From contig NZ_JAVHUW010000044.1 of assembly GCF_030954495.1 (NCBI RefSeq), positions 1 through 64,000 on the forward strand: a stretch of 64,000 nt of DNA, given 5' to 3'. Below are positions 1 through 8,077 of the stretch, piece by piece. Positions within the stretch are counted from its first letter, which is position 1. Each line of letters begins with the position of its first letter. The notes below the pieces were generated by a model. The model saw only the letters and a list, made by a program, of their open reading frames with translations, had not been told where the DNA came from and ran no database searches. A program made the translations under genes and the position numbers. The stretch comes from Candidatus Desulfosporosinus nitrosoreducens (GTDB taxonomy: Bacteria > Bacillota > Desulfitobacteriia > Desulfitobacteriales > Desulfitobacteriaceae).

Positions 1-404
1 GAACATACACAGAGAAATAAACCAATCTCCATGGAGCAACGCATTAGAAATTTTCTCAGTACTTAACAGGCTGGATGGGATATTACGCCCTTGCTGACGC
101 TCGAAAGATACTGATGGAAATTGATCAATGGATACGCCACCGATTAAGAATGTGCGTGTGGTAGCAATGGAAGAAAGGAATGTCACGAATAAGACAGTTC
201 AGGGCGGATGGAGCTCGGGAATGGATGGCCTTGGGTTTTTCGTCTACAAGAAAAGGCCCTTGGGCGGCGTCTTTACTTGTTACTTCCATCTTCACGAGGG
301 AATATTGGCAGTAGCTCGGATTAGTCAGCGTCATGGACCGATATCTAGAAGTTCGTAACACTTGGCGAACCGCCGTATACCGAACGGTACGTACGGTGGT
401 GTAA
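1..404 (+). pseudogene. Group II intron maturase, C-terminal fragment, degenerate
   Basis: Reading from base 1, the product begins with PISMEQRIRN, then shifts frame near 47-55 and continues as QYLTGWMGYYALADARK, IDQWIRHRLRMCVW and RKGPWAASLL. This is the maturase and HNH-proximal tail typical of group II intron reverse transcriptases (domain X region). The reading is broken by one frameshift and two in-frame TAG codons, one in CVW-TAG-QWKK and one in YWQ-TAG-LGL. Both TAGs stand where relatives usually carry lysine (AAG to TAG is one change). The protein is therefore almost certainly not made, and any mobility would need a maturase in trans. The reverse transcriptase domain would lie left of the window. 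Confidence 0.8.
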
Positions 405-436
405 GAGGACGGCGGGGAAACCCCGCCTCCTACTTA
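369..436 (+). ncRNA. Group II intron domains V and VI
   Basis: Domain V: bases 369-377 pair with 392-400 over 9 bp with no mismatch (one G-U), then a 2-nt CG bulge at 390-391, then an apical helix 378-382 with 385-389. This is the classic architecture of the catalytic hairpin. Domain VI follows: an AGGA-C-GGCGGGG arm at about 405-416 pairs with CCCCGCC-TCCT at 421-431. Both seem structurally intact although the maturase is broken, so the RNA may still fold. Confidence 0.75.
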
Positions 437-451
437 ATTATATAAAAGGGG

Positions 452-480
452 TTGCCAGGGCAGCGGACGGTTGGTATAAT
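452..480 (+). promoter_or_regulatory. Sigma-A promoter of the his operon
   Basis: TTGCCA at 452-457 and TATAAT at 475-480 are separated by exactly 17 bp. The match is 5/6 at -35 and 6/6 at -10. It lies about 70 nt upstream of hisG and immediately downstream of the intron end, so the operon has its own promoter independent of the intron. Confidence 0.75.
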
Positions 481-548
481 AGTAACATGTTAACGCTTTA
501 ATTAGATAAAGTATTAAAGATTCGGAACGTAACGAAAGGGGAAGCTTA

Positions 549-1229
549 GTGGAAAAGGATTTTTTAACAATTGCCCTGCCTAAGGGAAAATTACTGATTG
601 ACTCAGTCCGGTTGCTGAGCCGGATTGGAATAGAGTGCAACCATGTCAACGAAGATTCGCGGAAGCTTTTCTATGATTTGCCGGCGGACAACGTTAAGAT
701 CATAATTTGCCGGGCCACAGATATTCCGACTTACATTGAATATGGGGCAGCTGACTTGGGGATTGCCGGCAAGGACACACTTTTGGAAGAAAATAAAGAT
801 GTTGTTGAATTATTGGACTTGAAATTTGGCTATTGCCGTTTTGTGGTCGCCATGCCTGAAGGGAGGGTTCCGCCCAAACTTGCGAATGGCGAGTATGATT
901 TAAGCGGCTTGAACTATCAGCGGGTTGCGACGAAATTCCCGAGAGTCGCCGAGGCCTTTTTCAGCGGCTTAGGTATGCAGGTCAGTCCGATCAAATTGCA
1001 CGGAAACATTGAACTTGCGCCCTGTGTTGGTCTGGCAGAAATGATTGTCGACATTGTTTCAACCGGAAAGACACTGCGGGAAAATCACCTTGTAGAAGTT
1101 GCGCCAATTCTTGAGGCTACCTCCCGTTTGATAGCCAATCGGGTGGCCTATCGCATGAAACATGAACGTATCAGGGATATTGTCGGCAAGCTGCGCCAGG
1201 AGATGAATGAAGACATTTCGGCAAAATAG
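549..1229 (+). CDS. hisG: ATP phosphoribosyltransferase catalytic subunit, short form (HisG-S)
   Basis: Catalyses the first step of histidine synthesis, condensing ATP with PRPP. The start is GTG at 549 behind GAAAGGGG. At 226 residues it is the short form, which lacks the C-terminal regulatory domain of long HisG. Family landmarks seen are [15 protein letters not shown] and [19 protein letters not shown] (the PRPP-binding region). Short HisG enzymes are known to need the histidyl-tRNA-synthetase-like partner HisZ. No hisZ is present in this window; it could lie left of the intron or elsewhere. First gene of the his operon; a 94-bp gap separates it from hisD. Confidence 0.97.
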   Translation: MEKDFLTIALPKGKLLIDSVRLLSRIGIECNHVNEDSRKLFYDLPADNVKIIICRATDIPTYIEYGAADLGIAGKDTLLEENKDVVELLDLKFGYCRFVVAMPEGRVPPKLANGEYDLSGLNYQRVATKFPRVAEAFFSGLGMQVSPIKLHGNIELAPCVGLAEMIVDIVSTGKTLRENHLVEVAPILEATSRLIANRVAYRMKHERIRDIVGKLRQEMNEDISAK

Positions 1230-1323
1230 GTTTGAGTGCCGGTGAGCAGGTAAATGTTTTACAGGCGATTGAGCCTGGGAAAGTTTTTAAACTTGAGTTT
1301 TTGCAGGTGCTAATGAGGGGGGA

Positions 1324-2610
1324 ATGAAGATGAACGTTGAGACTTTGGAAAACATTGATTTAAGCCGTTTGACGCGTAAATCTTACGGAGACGACAAGGG
1401 CCTTGAGCAGCGCGTGGCGGAAATCCTGAAGCGTGTTCGTGAAGATGGGGACGAGACGATTTATCAGATGACTGAGGAATTTGACCGCGTCAATCTGCGT
1501 TCCCAAGGGCTGAAAGTCACGGAGGATGAGCTGGAAAGCGCTTATCGCAAAGTAGGTGAGGATTTCCTTCAAGCCTTGCGCAGGGCAAAGGAGAATATTT
1601 TGCGCTATCATGAGAAACAAAAGCGGGTTTCCTGGCTCGATCCTGATTCCGACGGGAGTATTTTAGGCCAGCTTTTACTGCCCCTTCAGCGTGTGGGGGT
1701 TTACGTACCCGGCGGGACGGCTTCCTATCCGTCTTCGGTGTTGATGAACGCTTTGCCCGCTCTGGTGGCGGGAGTTAAAGAGATCGTTATGGTCAGTCCG
1801 CCTCGCTCTGACGGCACGCTTCTGCCCGAAGTATTAGTGGCGGCCGCCGAAGCCGGAGTAACCGAGATCTATAAAGTGGGGGGAGCTCAGGGGATTGCGG
1901 CTTTGGCCTATGGAACCGAGAGTATCTCCCGGGTTGATAAAATTACCGGTCCCGGTAATATTTACGTGACACTGGCTAAAAAGCAGGTCTTTGGCAGCGT
2001 CGATATTGATATGCTGGCAGGGCCGAGCGAAATTCTGATTCTCGCGGATGAAAGCGGGCGAGCGGAAGAGTTAGCGGCGGATCTGCTGTCACAGGCCGAG
2101 CATGACCGGCTTGCTTCAGCAATATTAGTGTCCCCCTCGCGCACGCTCCTTGAAGAAACAGTTCGAGAGGTGGAAAGGCAGTTGTCTGATTTGCCTCGGG
2201 CGGAAATTGCCCGAGCCTCCTGGGAAACTTACGGAGCGGCAATTTTGGTTGCCGATCTTAGGGAAGGCTTGGCTTTGGCCAATCAAATCGCACCGGAGCA
2301 TTTTGAATTGGTTGTCAAAGACCCTTATTCATGGTTGGGGCAAGTTAAGAATGTCGGAGCAGTTTTTTTGGGCAGATATTCTCCCGAACCTGTGGGAGAT
2401 TATTTTGCGGGACCTAATCACGTACTGCCGACAGGAGGGACGGCGAGGTTTTATTCTCCCCTTAATGTCGATACTTTTATGAAAAAAGTCAGTGTGATAG
2501 GGTATTCGGAAACCGCCTTGAAGCGGGACAGTCAGCAGATTGCCCTGCTTGCCCGCAGCGAAGGGCTGGAAGCTCATGCCCGGGCCGTCGAGGCGCGCTT
2601 TAAAAAATAA
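1324..2610 (+). CDS. hisD: Histidinol dehydrogenase
   Basis: Carries out the last two steps of histidine synthesis, oxidising L-histidinol to histidine with two NAD+; a Zn enzyme. Of normal length at 428 residues. Conserved blocks in order: GVYVPGGTASYPSS, GGAQGIAALAYGT, DKITGPGNIYVT, DMLAGPSEILI, a QAEHD metal-site motif, APEHFEL, and GPNHVLPT near the C-terminus. The start ATG 1324 follows a G-rich Shine-Dalgarno directly; the second ATG, 6 nt later, is an equally possible start. Follows hisG and is followed after 21 bp by hisC. Confidence 0.97.
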   Translation: MKMNVETLENIDLSRLTRKSYGDDKGLEQRVAEILKRVREDGDETIYQMTEEFDRVNLRSQGLKVTEDELESAYRKVGEDFLQALRRAKENILRYHEKQKRVSWLDPDSDGSILGQLLLPLQRVGVYVPGGTASYPSSVLMNALPALVAGVKEIVMVSPPRSDGTLLPEVLVAAAEAGVTEIYKVGGAQGIAALAYGTESISRVDKITGPGNIYVTLAKKQVFGSVDIDMLAGPSEILILADESGRAEELAADLLSQAEHDRLASAILVSPSRTLLEETVREVERQLSDLPRAEIARASWETYGAAILVADLREGLALANQIAPEHFELVVKDPYSWLGQVKNVGAVFLGRYSPEPVGDYFAGPNHVLPTGGTARFYSPLNVDTFMKKVSVIGYSETALKRDSQQIALLARSEGLEAHARAVEARFKK

Positions 2611-2631
2611 AAGTAAGGAGTTAGGCCAGCT

Positions 2632-3705
2632 ATGGAAATTAGTTTGCAACAAGTCGAAGAGTTTGTGCGCCCGGAAGTTCGCCGGCTGGTTCCCTATAAA
2701 GCGAACCATATGCCTCAGTGCATTACTCTGGATGCCAATGAAAACCCCTTTCCCTGGCCCGCCGGCATGCGGGAAAAATTAGCCGCTGAGAGTCCGGCCT
2801 TTAATCGCTACCCGGATGGGATGGCCCAAGCGCTGAGACAGGCCATAGGCGGATATGTCAAACTGTCTCCGGAGGAAATTCTGGTCGGCAATGGTTCCGA
2901 CGAGCTTATTCAGCTTATTCTTCTCACCTTCGGCGGCGCGGGAAAATCTTTGGTCGTTCACCCCCCGACCTTCAGTATGTACCAGATCTCCGCCCACTTA
3001 ACAAGTACGGCAGTCAAGGAGGTTCCCCTGCTTGAAGGACTTTATCTGGATGTGGAACAAATGCTGCAAGCCGCCAAAGCCCCCGATGTCCATGTGTTGA
3101 TCGTCTGCAACCCCAATAATCCCACGGGTTCCTTGTTTCCGCGCCAGGATATTCTGCGGCTCGTGAGGGAAAGCGGCAAGATGGTAGTGGTCGATGAGGC
3201 CTATGCGGAATTTTCCGGGGAAACTCTTATTCCTGAGTTGAAAAATTACCCCAACTTGGTGATTCTGCGGACGTTTTCCAAAGCTTTCGGCATGGCCGGC
3301 CTGCGTTTGGGCTATTTATTAGGGCAGGCAGGAACTATTGATTTAATTAATCGCGTGCGGCCCCCCTTTAACGTTAATTCTTTGAGCCAGAAAGCAGGGA
3401 TTCTGGCCTTAGGATATTTACAGGACTATCAAATACAAATTCAAACGATTAAGGATGAGACCCGAAAACTTTTCGAGGAATTAGCCAAGGTTTCCGGGCT
3501 GACTATCTATCCAACCAAGGCTAATTTCATCCTCTTTAGACCGAAAGATTCGGACAGTTGGGCCAGGGAACTTTTAAAAAGAGGATTCCTTGTGCGCAAT
3601 ATGGGCGTGCTTCCGGTTCTGGGCAAATGCCTGCGCCTCAGTGCCGGACTGCCTGAGGAAAACGAGAGCTTTTTGCAGGCCGTTGCGGAGATCAACGCCC
3701 TTTAA
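2632..3705 (+). CDS. hisC: Histidinol-phosphate aminotransferase
   Basis: PLP-dependent fold-type I enzyme that transfers an amino group from glutamate to imidazole-acetol phosphate. 357 residues, the usual size. It shows the substrate-entry motif DANENPFPWP near residue 30, CNPNNPTGS, the DEAYAEF aspartate motif, and the PLP lysine in RTFSKAFGMAGLRLGY near residue 220. AAGGAG lies upstream of ATG 2632. Closely coupled to hisD; a longer, structured gap follows before hisB. Confidence 0.96.
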   Translation: MEISLQQVEEFVRPEVRRLVPYKANHMPQCITLDANENPFPWPAGMREKLAAESPAFNRYPDGMAQALRQAIGGYVKLSPEEILVGNGSDELIQLILLTFGGAGKSLVVHPPTFSMYQISAHLTSTAVKEVPLLEGLYLDVEQMLQAAKAPDVHVLIVCNPNNPTGSLFPRQDILRLVRESGKMVVVDEAYAEFSGETLIPELKNYPNLVILRTFSKAFGMAGLRLGYLLGQAGTIDLINRVRPPFNVNSLSQKAGILALGYLQDYQIQIQTIKDETRKLFEELAKVSGLTIYPTKANFILFRPKDSDSWARELLKRGFLVRNMGVLPVLGKCLRLSAGLPEENESFLQAVAEINAL

Positions 3706-3723
3706 CCATAGCGGTCCTGGTTA

Positions 3724-3807
3724 GCATAGTGGACAAACATAGTGGACTTAGTTTAGAAAATAAGCTCAAGACAGTGAGGAGGGAATTACCCCGTTCTGTG
3801 CCTTGAG
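3724..3807 (+). other. hisC-hisB intercistronic element with hairpin
   Basis: The 10-mer CATAGTGGAC occurs twice (3724-3734 and 3738-3748 areas). After it, CTCAAGACAG at 3765-3774 can pair with CTGT 3796-3799 and CTTGAG 3802-3807 across a 2-nt bulge. The loop holds GAGGAGGG facing CCCC. hisB lacks a well-spaced ribosome site, so this hairpin could matter for its translation or for mRNA processing. No T-tract follows, so it is not a classical terminator. Confidence 0.35.
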
Positions 3808-3831
3808 CCGGCGAAAGGCATGGTTATCGTT

Positions 3832-4416
3832 ATGAGGGAAGTTTATGTGGAACGTAAAACCAAAGAGACTGAAATCCGGGTTCGCCTGAACCTTGACGGA
3901 AGCGGAGAGGCTCAGGTGGAGACGGGGATAGGATTTTTTGATCATATGCTCACGGCCTTTGCCCGCTTTGCCTATTTCGATCTTCTGCTCCAGGCCAGCG
4001 GAGATTTAAAAGTGGATACTCACCACACTATCGAAGACTGCGGCATCGTCCTTGGGCAAGCATTGCGGGAAGCCTGTGGTGATAAGGCGGGAATCGAGCG
4101 GATCGGGGAGACGCTTCTTCCTATGGATGAAGCCTTAGTCCAGGTAGCCTTGGACCTCTCCAATCGCCCGTATCTTGTCTGGGATATGGCACTTTCCGAA
4201 GGAATGGTTGGCCAGTTTCCCTTTGAAATGGCTGAAGAATTTTTTCGGGCTTTGGCTGTGCAGAGTGGCTTAACGTTGCATATCCGGCAAATTTCCGGAA
4301 GAAACCTTCATCATATCCTTGAGGCGGCTTTTAAAGGAGTCGGGAGGGCTCTGGGTCTTGCCTTGCGCCAGAATACCCGCTACAGTGGTATTCTTTCAAC
4401 AAAAGGAATTTTGTAA
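3832..4416 (+). CDS. hisB: Imidazoleglycerol-phosphate dehydratase
   Basis: Mn-dependent dehydration of imidazoleglycerol phosphate to imidazole-acetol phosphate. Monofunctional form of about 194 residues, without the phosphatase domain found in enterobacteria. Motifs: GIGFFDHMLTAF, DTHHTIEDCGI, MDEALVQVALDLSNRP, and the C-terminal HHILEAAFKG, which supply the histidine/glutamate metal ligands. The start is uncertain: ATG 3832 gives the family-typical MREVYVERKTKET, while ATG 3820 adds four residues but sits only 2 nt after AAAGG. Neither has ideal Shine-Dalgarno spacing. Confidence 0.95.
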   Translation: MREVYVERKTKETEIRVRLNLDGSGEAQVETGIGFFDHMLTAFARFAYFDLLLQASGDLKVDTHHTIEDCGIVLGQALREACGDKAGIERIGETLLPMDEALVQVALDLSNRPYLVWDMALSEGMVGQFPFEMAEEFFRALAVQSGLTLHIRQISGRNLHHILEAAFKGVGRALGLALRQNTRYSGILSTKGIL

Positions 4417-4446
4417 AATGGTTTAATGCGCACGGGAGGAATGAAA

Positions 4447-5076
4447 GTGATAGGAATTGTGGATTATGGACGGGGAAATTTGCGAAGCGTGGAAAAGGCC
4501 TTGGCCAAGGTTGGCTTCGAAGCGAAGATCATGACAACTCCCCGGGATTTGCCGCTTGTTGACGGAGTTATTCTCCCGGGAGTCGGAGCTTTCGCCGATG
4601 CCATGGAAGCTTTGCAACGTGGGGAATGGATTGAGCCGATCATCGGCTTTGCAGGCTCGGGCCGTCCCTTTCTGGGGATTTGCCTCGGCATGCAGGTGCT
4701 TTTTGAATTCGGAGAAGAACATGGAGAACATGCCGGTTTAGGGCTTCTGGCAGGCCGTGTGGTAAAATTTCCGCCCGGCGGTAAGGTCCCTCACATGGGC
4801 TGGAACAACGTAAATTTAGTTCAGCCCTCACGGTTATTAGAAGGAATTCCCGATCAAGCCTACTTTTATTTTGTGCATTCGTTCTACGCATTGCCGGCAA
4901 ACCAACGGGATATTATAGGGACGAGCGATTACGGGGTCGTTTTTCCTGCCCTTGTGGGGAAAGACAATGTCTGGGGGGCGCAGTTTCATCCGGAAAAATC
5001 AAGTCCTTGGGGGCTTCAGCTTCTGTCTAATTTTGGAAAGTTGGTGAGTGAGTATGCTGCTCTTTCCAGCCATTGA
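4447..5076 (+). CDS. hisH: Imidazole glycerol phosphate synthase, glutaminase subunit
   Basis: Class I glutamine amidotransferase that supplies ammonia to HisF. The catalytic triad is visible: the nucleophile Cys in LGICLGMQVLFE and the His/Glu pair in QFHPEKSS; the N-terminus IGIVDYGRGNLRS is typical. GTG 4447 is chosen because GGGAGG at 4434-4439 stands 7 nt before it; ATG 4441 and ATG 4426 are in frame upstream but poorly spaced. The 3' end overlaps hisA by 23 nt, which suggests translational coupling. Confidence 0.95.
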   Translation: MIGIVDYGRGNLRSVEKALAKVGFEAKIMTTPRDLPLVDGVILPGVGAFADAMEALQRGEWIEPIIGFAGSGRPFLGICLGMQVLFEFGEEHGEHAGLGLLAGRVVKFPPGGKVPHMGWNNVNLVQPSRLLEGIPDQAYFYFVHSFYALPANQRDIIGTSDYGVVFPALVGKDNVWGAQFHPEKSSPWGLQLLSNFGKLVSEYAALSSH

Positions 5077-5821
5077 TCTAAAAGAGGGAAAAGCGGTGCG
5101 TTTATTGCAGGGCCGGATGGAAGATTCTACGGTTTATGCCGACGATCCTCTTGAAGTGGCCCAAGGCTTTGAGAGGCAAGGTGCCTCCCATTTGCATGTC
5201 GTTGATTTGAATGGAGCATTTACCGGAAAGCCGGTCAATGATGAAGTCATCCGGAAAATTGTCGGGAATGTTTCCCTGAAGGTTCAGGTAGGAGGAGGAA
5301 TTCGCACGCTGGAGCGGATCAGCGAACTTTTGGATTTAGGAGTGGAGCGGGTTATTTTAGGGACGATTGCCGTTAAGAATCCACAATTGGTTGCCGAAGC
5401 CGCACGCCGCTATGGGGCACGGATTGTAGTGGGGATTGACGCCATGAACGGTCAGGTTGCGGTCCAGGGGTGGGCTGAAGCGACTGAGATGCAGGTTCTT
5501 GATTTGGCGCGGGCCATGAAAGCTGTGGGCGTTAAAAGCGTTGTTTTCACGGACATAGCCCGGGATGGCATGCTGAGTGGTCCGAACATTGAAAGTACGG
5601 TTCATTTAGCCCGGGAAAGCGGGCTGGGCGTTATCGCTTCCGGGGGGATATCCAGCTTAGAGGATTTACGCCGCTTGCAGTCCGAGCATCTGAAAGGAGT
5701 CTCCATTGAAGGCGCTATTACGGGAAAAGCTCTTTACAGCGGAGCTTTTACCTTGCGGGAAGCTCTGAAGGCCGCTCAATTCAAGCCCGAGGATAAAACT
5801 AACGGGAGCAGGGGGGAATGA
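5054..5821 (+). CDS. hisA: ProFAR isomerase (HisA)
   Basis: (beta/alpha)8-barrel that isomerises ProFAR to PRFAR by an Amadori rearrangement. The catalytic aspartates are in [14 protein letters not shown] at the N-terminus and [14 protein letters not shown] in the second half; the phosphate-binding GGGIRT and ASGGISS motifs are present. ATG 5054 has GGTGAG 5 nt upstream; GTG 5048 would add two residues. Overlaps hisH and is separated from hisF by a single base. Confidence 0.95.
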   Translation: MLLFPAIDLKEGKAVRLLQGRMEDSTVYADDPLEVAQGFERQGASHLHVVDLNGAFTGKPVNDEVIRKIVGNVSLKVQVGGGIRTLERISELLDLGVERVILGTIAVKNPQLVAEAARRYGARIVVGIDAMNGQVAVQGWAEATEMQVLDLARAMKAVGVKSVVFTDIARDGMLSGPNIESTVHLARESGLGVIASGGISSLEDLRRLQSEHLKGVSIEGAITGKALYSGAFTLREALKAAQFKPEDKTNGSRGE

Positions 5822-5822
5822 A

Positions 5823-6587
5823 ATGTTAAGCAAGAGAATTATTCCCTGTCTGGACGTTCATGACGGGCGTGTTGTTAAGGGGACAAATTTTGTTCAATTG
5901 CGGGACGCGGGAGACCCGGTAGAACTGGCCGCCCTCTATGATCGGGAAGGTGCTGACGAACTTGTTTTCCTGGATATTACAGCTTCGTCGGATAAACGGG
6001 AGACGATGGTGGAGGTAGTACGCAGGACAGCGGAAGAGGTTTTTATTCCCTTTACAATCGGCGGCGGGTTGAGGACGATTGAAGATATTCGCAAGATGTT
6101 GAGGGCAGGCGCGGACAAAGTGTCCTTAAACACCTCGGCGGTTCAGAATCCCCGCTTGATTCAGGAAGGCGCCTATGCTTTCGGAAGCCAATGTATTGTT
6201 CTGGCGATTGACGCCCGGAGCACAGCTCCCGGGCAGTGGGAAGTGTACATTCATGGAGGCAGGACGGCAACCGGCAAGGATGTGCTGGCCTGGGCCGAGG
6301 AGGCTGAGAAGCTTGGTGCCGGGGAAATTCTCCTGACTTCCATGGACCGGGATGGCACGAAGGTCGGGTATGAATTGGAATTGACCAGGGCGGTAAGCCG
6401 GACCGTATCCCTGCCGGTTATAGCCAGCGGCGGAGTAGGAACTTTGGAGCATTTGGCGGAAGGCTTAACACTCGGGGAAGCGGACGCGGTTTTGGCTGCT
6501 TCGATTTTTCATTATAAAGAGTATAGTATTAGAGAAGCGAAGAAATATCTGGCGGAACGGGGGATTCCGGTAAGGGGACTTGTGTGA
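5823..6587 (+). CDS. hisF: Imidazole glycerol phosphate synthase, cyclase subunit
   Basis: Barrel enzyme that uses HisH-derived ammonia to convert PRFAR into imidazoleglycerol phosphate and AICAR. Hallmarks: [15 protein letters not shown] at the N-terminus, FTIGGGLRT, and [13 protein letters not shown] containing the second catalytic aspartate. 254 residues, the normal length. The start ATG at 5823 directly follows the hisA stop, with its Shine-Dalgarno GGGGGGA inside hisA. A 153-bp gap to hisI follows, which includes the palindrome ACGGCATGCCGT. Confidence 0.96.
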   Translation: MLSKRIIPCLDVHDGRVVKGTNFVQLRDAGDPVELAALYDREGADELVFLDITASSDKRETMVEVVRRTAEEVFIPFTIGGGLRTIEDIRKMLRAGADKVSLNTSAVQNPRLIQEGAYAFGSQCIVLAIDARSTAPGQWEVYIHGGRTATGKDVLAWAEEAEKLGAGEILLTSMDRDGTKVGYELELTRAVSRTVSLPVIASGGVGTLEHLAEGLTLGEADAVLAASIFHYKEYSIREAKKYLAERGIPVRGLV

Positions 6588-6740
6588 CACGGCGCTCAGT
6601 CATACGCCTGCAGAGCAAACTGGCCGTTCAAGGCTGCTTTTAGGGAGTTTGCTGTCTGCCTGCCTTAAGACGGCATGCCGTTGTCAGGCCCGTGGTCCGG
6701 GCTTGGGTCGAGGATATATCAGGAAAGGTAGAGATGCGAA

Positions 6741-7412
6741 ATGGAAGAAAATCAAAGAGAATTTCCGGATTTGTCCGGAATACGTTGGGACGCTCAGGGA
6801 CTGGTTCCGGCGATTGCTCAGGATGTAGAGACGAAAGAAGTTCTCATGCTTGCATATATGAATGAGGAAGCTTTGCGCAGGACTTTGCGCGAAGGCAAGG
6901 CTTGTTATTACAGCCGCAGCAGGCAAGCCCTGTGGCTGAAGGGAGAGACTTCGGGGCATTACCAGGAAATTGTGGATATAAAATTTGATTGTGACCAGGA
7001 TGCCTTGCTTTTGACGGTGAAACAGACCGGGATGGCCTGTCATGAGAATCATTTTTCCTGTTTTCACTATAATTTGGAACGTGATGGGTTTAAAGTTTTA
7101 GGAGAACCCGAAGTACGGCCTCAGATGCCTTTAGGAAGAACCTTGGAGCTTTTGAGCGCAGTGATTCATTCCCGCAATCAGGAACGCCCGGAAGGCGCTT
7201 ATACCACTTATCTGTTTGAAAAAGGGATTGATAAAATCCTTAAAAAAGTTGGCGAAGAGTGTGCCGAGGTCATTATTGCCGCTAAAAATGCCGATCCAGG
7301 CGAGATTCGATATGAGGTCGCGGATTTGTTTTATCATGTTCTGGTAATGTTGGAAGAGCGCGGAGTGGGGGTTGAAGAAATCAGCAAGGAGCTTTACATA
7401 AGAAAAAAATAA
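6741..7412 (+). CDS. hisI: Bifunctional phosphoribosyl-AMP cyclohydrolase / phosphoribosyl-ATP pyrophosphatase
   Basis: Fused HisIE that performs steps 2 and 3 of histidine synthesis. The N-terminal HisI half (about 1-115) has the metal motifs DCDQDA and GMACHENHFSCF; the C-terminal HisE half (about 125-223) has EKGIDKILKKVGEECAEVI and YEVADLFYHVLVML, the NTP-pyrophosphohydrolase helices. 223 residues, typical of the fusion. ATG 6741 follows AGGAAAGGTAG. Last gene of the his operon; no obvious hairpin terminator follows it. Confidence 0.95.
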   Translation: MEENQREFPDLSGIRWDAQGLVPAIAQDVETKEVLMLAYMNEEALRRTLREGKACYYSRSRQALWLKGETSGHYQEIVDIKFDCDQDALLLTVKQTGMACHENHFSCFHYNLERDGFKVLGEPEVRPQMPLGRTLELLSAVIHSRNQERPEGAYTTYLFEKGIDKILKKVGEECAEVIIAAKNADPGEIRYEVADLFYHVLVMLEERGVGVEEISKELYIRKK

Positions 7413-7442
7413 GTAAATTTGGTCTAAGCAAGAAGGAGTATT

Positions 7443-7471
7443 TTGGAATTTGGAGAATTGTATAGTATACT
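7443..7471 (+). promoter_or_regulatory. Candidate sigma-A promoter
   Basis: TTGGAA at 7443-7448 and TATACT at 7466-7471 are separated by 17 bp. The site lies downstream of hisI and about 140 nt before the small gene at 7613, which would give it a long leader. Confidence 0.35.
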
Positions 7472-7612
7472 ATTAGAAAATGCTTTGTGAGAGAAAAACT
7501 GGGCTTAGGTCTGAAGATATCACTTTTTGTTAAACTACCGTGATTTATTTATTAATAATGGCAAAATAAATGATTAAAAGCTAGAGCGCAAAATAGAATG
7601 TAGGTGGTTGCT

Positions 7613-7900
7613 GTGTTTAAGATCACGGAGGATTGTCTGGAAAACAAACAGTTTACAGAATACTTTAGCTCGGAGGCTAAAAAGGGTACTGAAGAATTCG
7701 AGCAGCTGATTAAAAAGTTTGAAGCAGGACCTCAGTATAAATTTCGTATGCGTGACGTTGATGAAGTTGTCTACTTTATTGGCTATTCAGACGATAACAC
7801 CAAAAAAAGCGGCTTTGATCCTTTTGATATGTATGGTGAGTATTATGGTTGCTTTGACATCCAGTATCTGAATGATAAAGGCGAGTATGAGCGACTTTAG
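7613..7900 (+). CDS. Small acidic protein of unknown function
   Basis: A 95-residue protein that I do not recognise. It is rich in Asp/Glu, Tyr and Phe, has no signal peptide or membrane segment, and ends in a Tyr-rich tail (GEYYGCFDIQYLNDKGEYERL, shown here as key residues only). GTG 7613 is chosen because AGGTGG at 7602-7607 lies 5 nt before it; the upstream in-frame GTG at 7604 overlaps that ribosome site. It stands alone between a candidate promoter and a strong terminator, so it is probably a single-gene unit. Coding potential is supported by the good Shine-Dalgarno and the terminator just after the stop. Confidence 0.75.
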   Translation: MFKITEDCLENKQFTEYFSSEAKKGTEEFEQLIKKFEAGPQYKFRMRDVDEVVYFIGYSDDNTKKSGFDPFDMYGEYYGCFDIQYLNDKGEYERL

Positions 7901-7920
7901 TGATATAGTCTGGTGACGGA

Positions 7921-7960
7921 AACAAGGCTGGAGGCAAATGCTTCCGGCCTTGTTCTTATT
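7921..7960 (+). terminator. Rho-independent terminator
   Basis: A 15-bp stem (7921-7935 with 7940-7954, two G-U pairs) closes an AAAT loop and is followed by CTTATT. It sits 20 nt after the stop of the small acidic protein gene. Confidence 0.85.
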
Positions 7961-8077
7961 AATTGTTACTTAATCGTTCGGATAGGAATAGATTGGTGGC
8001 AGGGATTCGATGGGATTGGGCAAGAGGAGTTCTCAAGAAAGAGGATTCCTGTGAGAATTAAATATGGGAGTGAGTGC

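Larger units (their letters stand above)
1..441 (+). mobile_element. Group II intron, 3' portion (left end outside window)
   Basis: The stretch carries the two landmarks of a bacterial group II intron 3' end: the C-terminal part of an intron-encoded maturase (broken, see separate entry) followed at once by a domain V hairpin and a domain VI hairpin. The exact 3' splice junction cannot be fixed from sequence alone; the end is placed at about 437-441, just after domain VI. The element lies only about 11 bp upstream of the -35 box of the histidine operon. The 5' part of the intron lies beyond the window. Confidence 0.8.

Noticed and set aside
125..361. Open frames of about 76-78 codons on both strands over the intron end
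   Set aside because: They are shadows of the broken maturase frame; neither has a ribosome site or family resemblance.
1..404. The two TAG codons of the maturase read as pyrrolysine
   Set aside because: Both replace conserved lysines, which is tempting in a group with known Pyl users, but a frameshift is also present and no pyl gene is in the window; simple decay is more likely.
7913..8077. N-terminal extension of the NUDIX protein
   Set aside because: It would run through a perfect terminator hairpin and has no ribosome site; ATG 8078 has one.
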